From Methyloceanibacter caenitepidi (lineage in GTDB: Bacteria; Pseudomonadota; Alphaproteobacteria; Rhizobiales; Methyloligellaceae): a stretch of 64,000 nucleotides of DNA. Under the pieces are notes generated by a model. The model worked only from the letters and a program-made list of their open reading frames with translations. It was not told where the DNA came from and ran no database searches. The translations under genes and the position numbers were made by a program. Positions 34,279 to 42,316 of this stretch are shown piece by piece. Location: assembly GCF_000828475.1 (NCBI RefSeq), contig NZ_AP014648.1:2305400-2369399 (forward strand), given 5' to 3'. The first letter of the stretch is position 1. Each line of letters opens with the position of its first letter.

Positions 34279-37026
34279 CTACCAGAACTTCACCTTCACG
34301 CCGCCATAGGCAACCGTCGGCGGCCCGGGCGTGATCGTGCGCGCGTTGGAGAAGAAGTCGTCGCCCAGTTGCGGATCGGCCGAAGCCGCGGAGTTGCCGG
34401 CCTCTAAATTGAAGAACGTGCCGAACACGCCGTACTCCTCATCGAACACATTGTTCACAAGGCCGAAAATCTGGACACGCGGCGTGATGTCGTAGCTGGT
34501 GTGGAGATTCACGGTCCAGTACCCGCCCAGCGGCTCGTTCAGGTTTGAGTCGTCCTGGTAGAAGTACTGATTGCTGACCGCCAGCAGGTCGCCGCCGAAC
34601 TTCCACTTCGGTGTAATCCAGTAGTCCGCGCCGGCCTTGAACCGGTGCTGCGGGATACCCGGAATGCGATCGCCGGGACGGACGTTGATGCAGCGGATTT
34701 CCTCTTCCTCGCCTTCTTCGCCATCTTCATCGTCGCCGCCACCGCCGCGCTCGACGCATTCACCGGCCCGTGGGTTGTCCGGCGCTGCGAGCTCCAGCGG
34801 GCTGTCGTAGGTGGCGTCGATGAACGCATAGTTCGCATAGGCGAACAGGCGCTCGTTCGTGTAGGCGACGCTGGCCTCAATGCCCTGGCGCAGCGTATCG
34901 CCGCCGTTCTCAAAGACGCCGCGGCCGGCGATCGGCGAGTACACGGTGATGATGTCATCGGTGTTGAGGGTCCTGAACAGGCCGGCGCTCCATTGCAGGG
35001 CCTCGCGGCCTCTCTTGTGCTCGCCACGGATGCCGAATTCCCAGGTGTGCGACACAACCTGGTCCAGAGGCGGGTCCGCGACCAGGAAGCTCTCGATCAG
35101 ACACGGGTTGTTCGGATCCGAGCACGCGAGCTCAGCCGCCACGGGCGCACGGTTGGCTTCCGAGTAGCCGCCGTAAAGCGAAAGATCGTCATTGATTTGA
35201 TAGGTGGCGCCGATAGCCGGGTTGAAACGGCTATACACGCTGGTTCCATTCAATTCGGGCGCAGTGCCGCTCAGATCCTGGATCTCGATCTTGGCGTAGT
35301 TCCAGCGGCCGCCGGCGGTGAGCGCCAGCTTCTCCGTGACGTTGAGAGTGTCGGAGAAATAGAGGCCCACATATTCATTCTCCGTGCCGAGATCCTTAGC
35401 CTCGACTTCGGTGGGGGCCGACAGAACGAGCCCGTTCCCCTTGACGACGAAGCGCGGCTTGAAGAAACCCAGCTCACTCGAAGCGCCGTAGGTGACATCG
35501 CCCTTGTCGTAGCTTGCGCCGATCAAGAACTGATTCTGACGGTCGAACAGGTCGTCGGTATTTACCATCTGAATCGAGCCACCCCAGCTGTCGGCTGTCT
35601 GACCGGTACGGTCGATGGACCCGATAGGCATGCGCAGATCGTCGAACACAATCGGATTGCCCGTCTGGTCGAGCGCCAGCTCGTCTTCGATACATAGGAA
35701 GCGCTCAATGGCCTCGTCGCCCTCGCACTCCGCAGCTTCCGAGATATTGCCGTCGTCGTGGCTCTGCTTGAAGTACCGGTAATACGCAACGCCGGCCAGC
35801 GTCGTCGTGTCGTTGAGCTTCGCCGTCGCGTTCAAGGCCGGCATCAGCATCTCGTTCTTCGTCGTTTGCGGCGACGTGAACGTCCGCGCGCGATCGAGGT
35901 CCAGAAGCTGTATCGGCACGGACGCGGTGACACCGACGAAGTTGTCGGCGCCGGTCAGGCTCGCATGCACATCGTAGACATCGTTGCGATAGCCAAGGTC
36001 AAGATACATGCGGCGGATCTCGGACTCGGAGAAGTCACGATAGCCGTTGTCGGTGATGCGCTCGCCGCCGAAATAAACGCCCCAGTTCCCGCTCTGCAGA
36101 CCGGCCTGAACATCGCCTTCCATACGGCCGAACGAGCCCGCCGAGAAGATCGCCTCGCCGCCCTGATAGGTAAAGCCGTTCTTCATGTTGACGACGATGG
36201 CGCCGCCGAGAGCGTTCAAACCGTACACCGGATTGCCGCTGACCACGGCGACATCCCCGATGGCGATTTCCGGAAGGAAGTCCCAGTTCACATTGTCGCC
36301 GAAGGATTCGTTGATGCGAACGCCGTTCTGGTACACCGCCAAGCCCTGGGGCACGCCGTTCACCGGTGAGACCTCGAAGCCCCGATATTGAATGTTGGTC
36401 TGGAATTCATTGCCCTGAACGTCGCCGATGATGACGCCGGGGACGCGCTGCTGAAGGATCTCCTGGAACGTGTCGACATATCCTTCTCGGGCGAAGTCGC
36501 CACCGGTCAAGATCGTGGCCGCGCCCGGCACTTTCGCGAGCGGCAGGTCGGCGCCAGGCACCGGCGAGATGGGAACGCCGGTCGTGGCTGTCATCACGCT
36601 GCCATCCGTCTCCGTGCCGATCGGCGCGATCCGATCGTCGAAGGTCTGCTCCACAGGCGCAGGAGGCGCACGGCGTACCGCGGCGGGCGGTGACGCGGGC
36701 GGTGGGGTGCGCCGTGCGACGGGCCGCGGCGTCGATTTCGGAATGGACTCGGGCTCCTCGACCGGCGTCGGCTTCGGCTGAACCACCTCGATGGCAGGCA
36801 CCTCTTCGCCGAAGTCTTCATCCGCTCCAGCGGCGCCGTCCACCGCGTCGACTTCGCCACCCTCGGGCGCCGTCGTGGACGTCCCCGTCGCATCGCCATC
36901 CGCCGGTGCGGTGGCTTCCGGGGACGAAGCGCTGTCGTCCACGCTCTCCGTCTGAGCGAATGCGGTACTCGCTCCCAAAATGACCGCAGCACCAGCGATC
37001 CCACTCAGCAAAATGCGAAGTGTCAT
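34279..37026 (-). CDS. TonB-dependent outer-membrane receptor with acidic Cys-flanked segment
   Basis: Outer-membrane beta-barrel importer of 915 residues. A signal peptide (ends about residue 24) is followed by an acidic Ala/Asp-rich stretch. A TonB-box-like IEVVQP lies near 79-84, then a Pro/Arg-rich linker (84-125), a plug from about 150 (QQRVPGVIIGDVQGNEFQTN, YGLNALGGAIVVNM) and a barrel ending in ...GGVKVKFW with terminal aromatic. Residues 761-776 are all G, D or E, flanked by Cys757 and Cys779, presumably in an outer loop. The substrate is unknown; iron chelates or other metals are likely for the family. GGGGGA precedes ATG 37026. A small secreted-protein frame lies directly upstream. 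Confidence 0.92.
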   Translation of the reverse strand: MTLRILLSGIAGAAVILGASTAFAQTESVDDSASSPEATAPADGDATGTSTTAPEGGEVDAVDGAAGADEDFGEEVPAIEVVQPKPTPVEEPESIPKSTPRPVARRTPPPASPPAAVRRAPPAPVEQTFDDRIAPIGTETDGSVMTATTGVPISPVPGADLPLAKVPGAATILTGGDFAREGYVDTFQEILQQRVPGVIIGDVQGNEFQTNIQYRGFEVSPVNGVPQGLAVYQNGVRINESFGDNVNWDFLPEIAIGDVAVVSGNPVYGLNALGGAIVVNMKNGFTYQGGEAIFSAGSFGRMEGDVQAGLQSGNWGVYFGGERITDNGYRDFSESEIRRMYLDLGYRNDVYDVHASLTGADNFVGVTASVPIQLLDLDRARTFTSPQTTKNEMLMPALNATAKLNDTTTLAGVAYYRYFKQSHDDGNISEAAECEGDEAIERFLCIEDELALDQTGNPIVFDDLRMPIGSIDRTGQTADSWGGSIQMVNTDDLFDRQNQFLIGASYDKGDVTYGASSELGFFKPRFVVKGNGLVLSAPTEVEAKDLGTENEYVGLYFSDTLNVTEKLALTAGGRWNYAKIEIQDLSGTAPELNGTSVYSRFNPAIGATYQINDDLSLYGGYSEANRAPVAAELACSDPNNPCLIESFLVADPPLDQVVSHTWEFGIRGEHKRGREALQWSAGLFRTLNTDDIITVYSPIAGRGVFENGGDTLRQGIEASVAYTNERLFAYANYAFIDATYDSPLELAAPDNPRAGECVERGGGGDDEDGEEGEEEEIRCINVRPGDRIPGIPQHRFKAGADYWITPKWKFGGDLLAVSNQYFYQDDSNLNEPLGGYWTVNLHTSYDITPRVQIFGLVNNVFDEEYGVFGTFFNLEAGNSAASADPQLGDDFFSNARTITPGPPTVAYGGVKVKFW

Positions 37027-37703
37027 GATGTCCCCCACCGTTTTATCGTCATTGATATTGGCGTGCTGACGCGCACGAAATCGGGTAGGCGCTCGGAAGC
37101 GCACGCTGAAGCGCGCGCGAGCGGCCGCGAAAAGCTTTCGGAACTGGAAAGGATTACGCGCCTGGCAGGGGACCGGCGCCGACTGAAGTCTCGGGTCCCC
37201 GCGTTCCGGATCGACGGAGCGCGTTCAAAAATGGAAGCGGCGAAATGTTCGCTGAATTGGAGCCTTGGCGTTGGCTTGGTGTTCGGCCCGATATCCGGGC
37301 CAGACGAACTGGCCCATGCGGCGAGGTCTGTGACCTCGGCCTTAGTCCATGAGATTTCAGCGGGACCTTGAGGAGGCGGGACAGGAGGTGCCCCCGCATT
37401 TTGCGGTTTCCATTGGTGCGGGAGCGTCCGTGCAGGACGGGCCTCCCGGACGAAGCACCGTGCGATGGTGGCGACGGCGCAAAGCTCTTCGGTCTCGTTG
37501 TCGGTATCTGGGGCCTGATGGGCGCTCGATAGCAGCGCGAGCGCGTCTTCGAGGGAATTCGCTTTGGGACTGGCCATTTCGGCCACGGCAAAGACGGCGG
37601 CTTCGGAAGCCGCTGGTCCGTCCGTACTGTCCGCGCGTGCGCCGCCCGTTCCCAGAAGGAACAAGGCAATCGCAAACGCGCTCATGATGACGCGAAAAGT
37701 CAC
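37023..37703 (-). CDS. Hypothetical secreted protein upstream of the receptor
   Basis: A frame of 226 residues from a GTG start behind a G-rich site. An N-terminal signal peptide (VTFRVIMSAFAIALFLLGTG, ends near ARA) looks genuine, as does the stretch to about residue 130, which contains HQWKPQNAGAPPVPPPQGP and ends PNTKPTPRLQF. The last 70 residues are Ser/Arg-rich and look less like a real protein. The stop overlaps the receptor start by 4 bp (ATGA-type), which favours a translated, coupled gene. No family recognised; similar small secreted proteins often precede TonB receptors. Confidence 0.5.
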   Translation of the reverse strand: MTFRVIMSAFAIALFLLGTGGARADSTDGPAASEAAVFAVAEMASPKANSLEDALALLSSAHQAPDTDNETEELCAVATIARCFVREARPARTLPHQWKPQNAGAPPVPPPQGPAEISWTKAEVTDLAAWASSSGPDIGPNTKPTPRLQFSEHFAASIFERAPSIRNAGTRDFSRRRSPARRVILSSSESFSRPLARASACASERLPDFVRVSTPISMTIKRWGTS

Positions 37704-37945
37704 GTCAGCGCCCCCCAACAGTCACCGGCCCGTTATTCGGACTCGATTAACCAATCCCTTGAGTCATCATAGGCTTGCCTGCGACAGAGTATCTACCCAA
37801 CGACTAGGGCGTGTGCGGCAAATCTGTTGTGAAGTTTTGGCATAGTGGATTGCCAAGTTAGCCCGGGCCCGAGCACGGTCCAGAGGCCATCTGGGACGCC
37901 GGCGCGGCGGGGCTGCGAACCGCCGCCACACCTACCGACTGCCAT

Positions 37946-39070
37946 CTAGGACGACAGCACGTCCTCCAGCGCGGCCCCGCGCCCAGCACCTGGCCGGGAC
38001 TCGTCGATGAGGGCCCGAACGCGCGGAAGCGCCTCCGGATACTCGGCGCGCAGCCACTCGAGCATTTGCTCGCGAATCTCGCAGCGGAGGTCCCAGGCCG
38101 TCGGCGAGTTCCGTGCGCTCATCAGGGCCCGAACGGTGATGGTCGCAACGCCGGAGTCGACGACCTGCAGGTTCGCCACCTTTCCGTCCCAAAGCTTGTT
38201 CGCATAGAGCAGCTCTTCGAGCTTCTTCCGCATTTCGGCAATGGGCGCGCGGTAGTCGAGATGCCAAAGCACGACGCCGAGGATGGCCGCGCTTTCCCGG
38301 GTCCAGTTCTCGAATGGCTTCTCGATGAAGTGGGACAGCGGCACGATCAGCCGGCGCTGGTCCCATATGCGGATGACCACATAGGTGGTGGTGATCTCCT
38401 CGACCCATCCCCACTCACCCTCGACGATGAGCACATCGTCGATACGGATCGGCTGGGTGAGCGCGATCTGCATCCCGGCGATCAGATTGGTTAGGATCGG
38501 CCGGGCGGCAAAGCCGAGCACGAGGCCCGCGACGCCCGCGGATGCGAACAGACTGACGCCGAACGAGCGCACGGCGGGGAAGATCATGAGGCTCGTGCCG
38601 AGCGTCAGCAGGAACACGCCGACAAGCGAAGTACGCCGCAGAATATTGATCTGCGTATGGATGCGCCGGGCCGTGAGATTGTCCTCGACCCCGATATCGT
38701 GACGGCGGGCGACACGGCGCGCCGTGGCATTGATGGCGATGGCCGCGCTCCAGCCAAGGAGGACCACAACCCCGACCTTCAAGAGCTGCCGCGTGACCTC
38801 CGCGAACTCGGCGTTGAACTCCGCCACCGGCAGCGCCAGGACGAGCGCCAAGAGCACCATCGCAAGGCGTGTGGGGCCGCCGATCCGTTTGAGAATTGAA
38901 CTCGCGATGCTGTCGCGCTTGATAAAACGGCGGAGCACCATCATCGCCACGGCATGCAGTGCGACGGCAATCACAACAGCGCCCGCGAGCAAGAGCAGGA
39001 TCGAAAGGTCCTCGTTTCCGGTAATGGAGCGCAGCCGCGCATAGGTGCCGATGGCTAGGTCATCGTTCAT
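37946..39070 (-). CDS. MscS-family mechanosensitive ion channel
   Basis: Inner-membrane channel of 374 residues opening under turgor stress. Three to four N-terminal helices precede the pore-lining helix, seen as LFASAGVAGLVLGFAARPIL, then TNLIAGMQIALTQPIRIDD and the MscS beta domain with EGEWGWVEEITTTYVVIRIWDQRRLIVPLS. The C-terminal region forms the cytoplasmic alpha/beta part. It stands alone, 228 bp downstream of the serine hydrolase end. A GC-rich hairpin (37904-37926) lies 20 bp past the stop. Confidence 0.92.
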   Translation of the reverse strand: MNDDLAIGTYARLRSITGNEDLSILLLLAGAVVIAVALHAVAMMVLRRFIKRDSIASSILKRIGGPTRLAMVLLALVLALPVAEFNAEFAEVTRQLLKVGVVVLLGWSAAIAINATARRVARRHDIGVEDNLTARRIHTQINILRRTSLVGVFLLTLGTSLMIFPAVRSFGVSLFASAGVAGLVLGFAARPILTNLIAGMQIALTQPIRIDDVLIVEGEWGWVEEITTTYVVIRIWDQRRLIVPLSHFIEKPFENWTRESAAILGVVLWHLDYRAPIAEMRKKLEELLYANKLWDGKVANLQVVDSGVATITVRALMSARNSPTAWDLRCEIREQMLEWLRAEYPEALPRVRALIDESRPGAGRGAALEDVLSS

Positions 39071-39298
39071 GCGGTACGCTCCTTACGTTGGCCAGTTCCT
39101 TTCAAGAGTCCCCTTTTGCTTGCGTCGTTTCGCTAACGTCGCAAACAGCTTAACGCATCCGGGGGGCTCTGCAGAACCGCCCCTGCGGTGATCCGCCGCG
39201 CCCGGTTTAGGCCGGGAAACGGGTGCGCGAACCGTTGGTTGAGTGTTCAGCGGCCCGAGAAGGGCTGGAGCCGGTCTCGTTGAGCCATGGCTTCCGCC

Positions 39299-40936
39299 TC
39301 ACTCCCGGACAAAGGTGCCAAGTCCGGTCCGGTCGTAGTAGTCGAGAACGACCTTGGACGCCTTGCCGTCCTCACCGACGGTGAAAATCGCGCCCGCGAG
39401 ACCGTTGGCGTTCTCGCCCACGGTCTCGAAGCTGAAGGTATCGCCGTCGAAATGGGACAGGGCGAACATTGTCGGCGCGCCCTCCGGTCCCATCGTCATC
39501 GACAGGCCTCCGTCCGCAAGGGAGACGTCCAGCGGACCGTAGTAACCGTTGCCGTAGCTGCCGGCATAGCTGGTGAGGTCGCGCGCGGGCGACGGGTTCG
39601 CCGGCACCTTGGTGTAGTCCACCTCCGGCGCTTCGGCCGCTGCCATCTGCTCGAAGACTTGTCCGAGAAAGCCGACCCAGTCGACGGTCTGGCGCCCGTT
39701 CGTCGCGACATCCAGCAACGATTCACCGATCGCCTCGGCAACGCCGATCGGTTGACCGTTGGTCAGAGTCACCACGCCGACGTCCTCGCCCGGCAGGAAA
39801 ACGATGTTGGTCGCAGTTCCGAGTTCGAAAGCGCCCGAGTGGCTGACGCGGACGCGGCCGTGATCGTCATAGCCCACGTTCCACCCGAAGCCGTAGAAGC
39901 CGGTGCGGCTGGCGACGGAGCGCGGAGACCCGGGAATGACCTGTGGCGCGCGCGGCGCTGCCAGGGCATCGGCATCGATGATCTCCTTGCCGTCCAGCGT
40001 GCCGTTGGCAAGTTGCAGACGCAGGAAACGCAGCACGTCGTTGAGCGAGGCACTGGCGCCGCCGGCAGGCGCCTGTGGGTCCGCGTTGCGATCATAGAGG
40101 GCGTCCCAGGTGCCGTCCGGGAGCCGCCTGTGGATATGCGCGCGGTCCGCGTGCGCGAGATAGTCCGCGTGACGATAGCTGGCGGTCGCCATGCCGGCCG
40201 GGACGAACAGCGCCTCGTCGGCAAGCTCTTCCCAGCTCTTACCCGCCGCGGCCGCAGCGGCGATGCCGCCCGACGTATATCCGAAATTGGAGTAGTGATA
40301 GCTCGTGCGGAACGGGTCGAGCGGTTGCTGGTCGATATGGGACAGGATGTAGGCCCGGTCGAAACCGAGATCCTCCAGAAGATCGCCTGCGCCCGTATGA
40401 AGGCCGCTCCGATGCGACAGGAGATCGGCGATCGTGGCGTGCTCGCTCACGTACGGGTCGTTCAGGGCGAAGGCGGGATTATGCGTCCTTGCAGGATCGT
40501 CCCACTTGACGACGCCATCCCCGACCAGCTTTGCGACGACCGTCGACGCGATCGGCTTCGACACCGAAGCCAGCAGAAACACCGTGTCCGGATCGATTTT
40601 GCCAGGCTTGCCGACTTCGCGAACGCCAAACCCTTTGGCGTAGATCACCTTGTCTTTGTAGACGACACCGACCGCCACTCCGGGGACTCCTGTTCTCTTC
40701 ATGGCGCTCTCGACAATGCCGTCGAGGGCCGCCGTGGCGTTGTCGATGTCGGCTTGGTCGAAGAGCGGCGGCACCGGTGACACGGGCGCGTTCAGCAACG
40801 GCTTTGCCGCCTCTTCCGCTGTGACAGGCCCGGCGGCCATGCTGCAAGCGAGGCAGGTGCCGCCCAAGGCGGTGAGGACCACGCGGCGAACACGATGCCG
40901 CGCGGCATTGAGGCATGATGTGGTGGGAACGGGCAT
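39299..40936 (-). CDS. Secreted serine hydrolase, class C beta-lactamase family
   Basis: A protein of 545 residues with an N-terminal export signal (hydrophobic VVLTALGGTCLACSMAAG; the cysteines make a lipoprotein possible but the lipobox is poor). The beta-lactamase/penicillin-binding fold carries the nucleophile in SVSK (124-127), the YSN-type triad in YHYSNFGY and HSG in VRVSHSGAF. The C-terminal roughly 120 residues resemble the DUF3471-type beta domain often attached to such esterases/peptidases (DLTSYAGSYGNGYYGPL). The substrate is unknown. Start set at ATG 40936, where the signal peptide begins; upstream frame runs into the tRNA region. Confidence 0.87.
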   Translation of the reverse strand: MPVPTTSCLNAARHRVRRVVLTALGGTCLACSMAAGPVTAEEAAKPLLNAPVSPVPPLFDQADIDNATAALDGIVESAMKRTGVPGVAVGVVYKDKVIYAKGFGVREVGKPGKIDPDTVFLLASVSKPIASTVVAKLVGDGVVKWDDPARTHNPAFALNDPYVSEHATIADLLSHRSGLHTGAGDLLEDLGFDRAYILSHIDQQPLDPFRTSYHYSNFGYTSGGIAAAAAAGKSWEELADEALFVPAGMATASYRHADYLAHADRAHIHRRLPDGTWDALYDRNADPQAPAGGASASLNDVLRFLRLQLANGTLDGKEIIDADALAAPRAPQVIPGSPRSVASRTGFYGFGWNVGYDDHGRVRVSHSGAFELGTATNIVFLPGEDVGVVTLTNGQPIGVAEAIGESLLDVATNGRQTVDWVGFLGQVFEQMAAAEAPEVDYTKVPANPSPARDLTSYAGSYGNGYYGPLDVSLADGGLSMTMGPEGAPTMFALSHFDGDTFSFETVGENANGLAGAIFTVGEDGKASKVVLDYYDRTGLGTFVRE

Positions 40937-41095
40937 ACGGCGTACTCCGGTACTATCGACGCCGGGCACTATATCAGGGCGGCGGGCGTTGGCAGCTTCG
41001 GTGGGTGGCTGCCTCGTAGGCGCACTCGACCGGACCAACCGCCGCCTAAGGCTCAGCCAGCCGCCAAAATCCGCAATGTTGCATGAGGGTGAGAG

Positions 41096-41182
41096 TGGTG
41101 CGGTCGAGAAGACTCGAACTTCCACGGGAGTTACCCCACAGCGACCTCAACGCTGCGCGTCTACCAATTCCGCCACGACCGC
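41096..41182 (-). tRNA. tRNA-Leu (anticodon GAG)
   Basis: On the minus strand the acceptor stem GCGGTCG pairs with CGACCGC, followed by discriminator A and an encoded CCA (41096-41098). The anticodon stem CAGCG/CGCTG encloses loop TTGAGGT, giving anticodon GAG. A long variable arm, as in class II leucine tRNAs, and a GTTCGAGTC T arm are visible. It decodes CUC and CUU. Confidence 0.95.
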
Positions 41183-41321
41183 AAGATACCCAGAAAGCTG
41201 CCCGGATATGGCTAGACGCCATCCAAAGCGAAGCATTTCGTTTCGGTGCGCTGCCTTAGCAAACATGCCCCTTTGGTGCAAGATGTGCCGCGCCGGACTT
41301 TGACTGAAGGATTGCGGGCTC

Positions 41322-41993
41322 ATGCCCCCTGCTCTCGAAACGCCCGCCGGGACCACGGACTCCGCGGCACGCCCCACCCCGCCCCTGGAGTGGATCGTGG
41401 CGCCCGCCCCCGTTCCTTACGAGGAGGCCCTGGCCTTCATGGAGGCGCGCGCCGCAGCAATAGCAGATGGCCGCGAGGCCGAATGCGTCTGGCTGCTCGA
41501 GCACCCGCCCCTCTATACGGCCGGCACCAGCGCCGACCCGGCCGAGTTGGTCGACTCGAACCGCTTCCCCATCTACGAAGCCGGTCGCGGCGGGCGCTAC
41601 ACCTATCACGGTCCAGGCCAGCGCGTGGCCTATGTCATGCTGGATCTCAAGCTGCGGGGCCGCGATGTACGCCGCCTCGTGACGGGCCTGGAGGACTGGC
41701 TGATCGCCACCCTTGCGGCATTCGGTGTCGCCGGGGAGCGGAGCGACAGCGGCATCGGCGTCTTTGTCGGAGAGGCAAAGATCGCCTCCATCGGCGTCCG
41801 CATCCGCCGCTGGGTCTCGTTTCATGGCGTCAGCCTGAACGTCTCCCCGAACCTCGAACACTTCTCAGGGATCGTACCCTGCGGCCTGCACGGAACGCCC
41901 GTGACGAGCCTCGAGGCACTCGGGGCTGAAACCGACATGGCCCGCGTCGATGCGGCCTTGCGAAAAAGCTTCGAGCAGGTCTTCGGTCGATAG
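41322..41993 (+). CDS. lipB: Octanoyl-[ACP]:protein N-octanoyltransferase
   Basis: Transfers octanoyl from acyl carrier protein to lipoyl domains, the first step of lipoate assembly. The 223 residues show [35 protein letters not shown], the catalytic lysine in [15 protein letters not shown] and the catalytic cysteine in FSGIVPCGL. It stands alone behind the divergent tRNA-Leu. Confidence 0.95.
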   Translation: MPPALETPAGTTDSAARPTPPLEWIVAPAPVPYEEALAFMEARAAAIADGREAECVWLLEHPPLYTAGTSADPAELVDSNRFPIYEAGRGGRYTYHGPGQRVAYVMLDLKLRGRDVRRLVTGLEDWLIATLAAFGVAGERSDSGIGVFVGEAKIASIGVRIRRWVSFHGVSLNVSPNLEHFSGIVPCGLHGTPVTSLEALGAETDMARVDAALRKSFEQVFGR

Positions 41994-42014
41994 TCATTTC
42001 GGGTGACCGGCGGC

Positions 42015-42305
42015 CTAGTGCGTGGGCAGCACCTGGAAGCCCGAGGGCGGTGCGCCGCCCTCATCGGTGACAACGACCTTGGTGACGCGCGCGTCCGGGG
42101 GGCCATCCGCGCAGCGGCGCAGCATCTCATCCACCTGCAGCGCCTGGCCGGAAAATACCGCCTCGACACTGCCGTCGCGCCGATTGCGGACCCAACCTTC
42201 GAGATCGAGGCGGTTCGCCATCTGCTCCGTCCAAGCGCGGTAATAGACGCCCTGGACGCGGCCTTCGATCCGCACGGTGACCGTCTTGCGGGCCGGCGCC
42301 ACCAC
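42015..42305 (-). CDS. Acylphosphatase
   Basis: Small enzyme of 96 residues hydrolysing acyl phosphates. Signature VRIEGRVQGVYYRAW carries the phosphate-binding arginine, and GWVRNRRDGSVEAVFSG carries the catalytic asparagine. The frame is open far upstream into pccA, but GTG 42305 gives the family length, follows GCGGAAGAC, and lies 11 bp after the pccA stop. Probably translated from the pccA transcript. The usual GF/GY pair in the loop is YY here. Confidence 0.9.
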   Translation of the reverse strand: MVAPARKTVTVRIEGRVQGVYYRAWTEQMANRLDLEGWVRNRRDGSVEAVFSGQALQVDEMLRRCADGPPDARVTKVVVTDEGGAPPSGFQVLPTH

Positions 42306-42316
42306 GTCTTCCGCTT

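Noticed and set aside
37904-37926. GC-rich hairpin after the MscS-type gene as an intrinsic terminator
   Set aside because: Stem is only 7 bp and no T-run follows; mentioned with the gene but not called.
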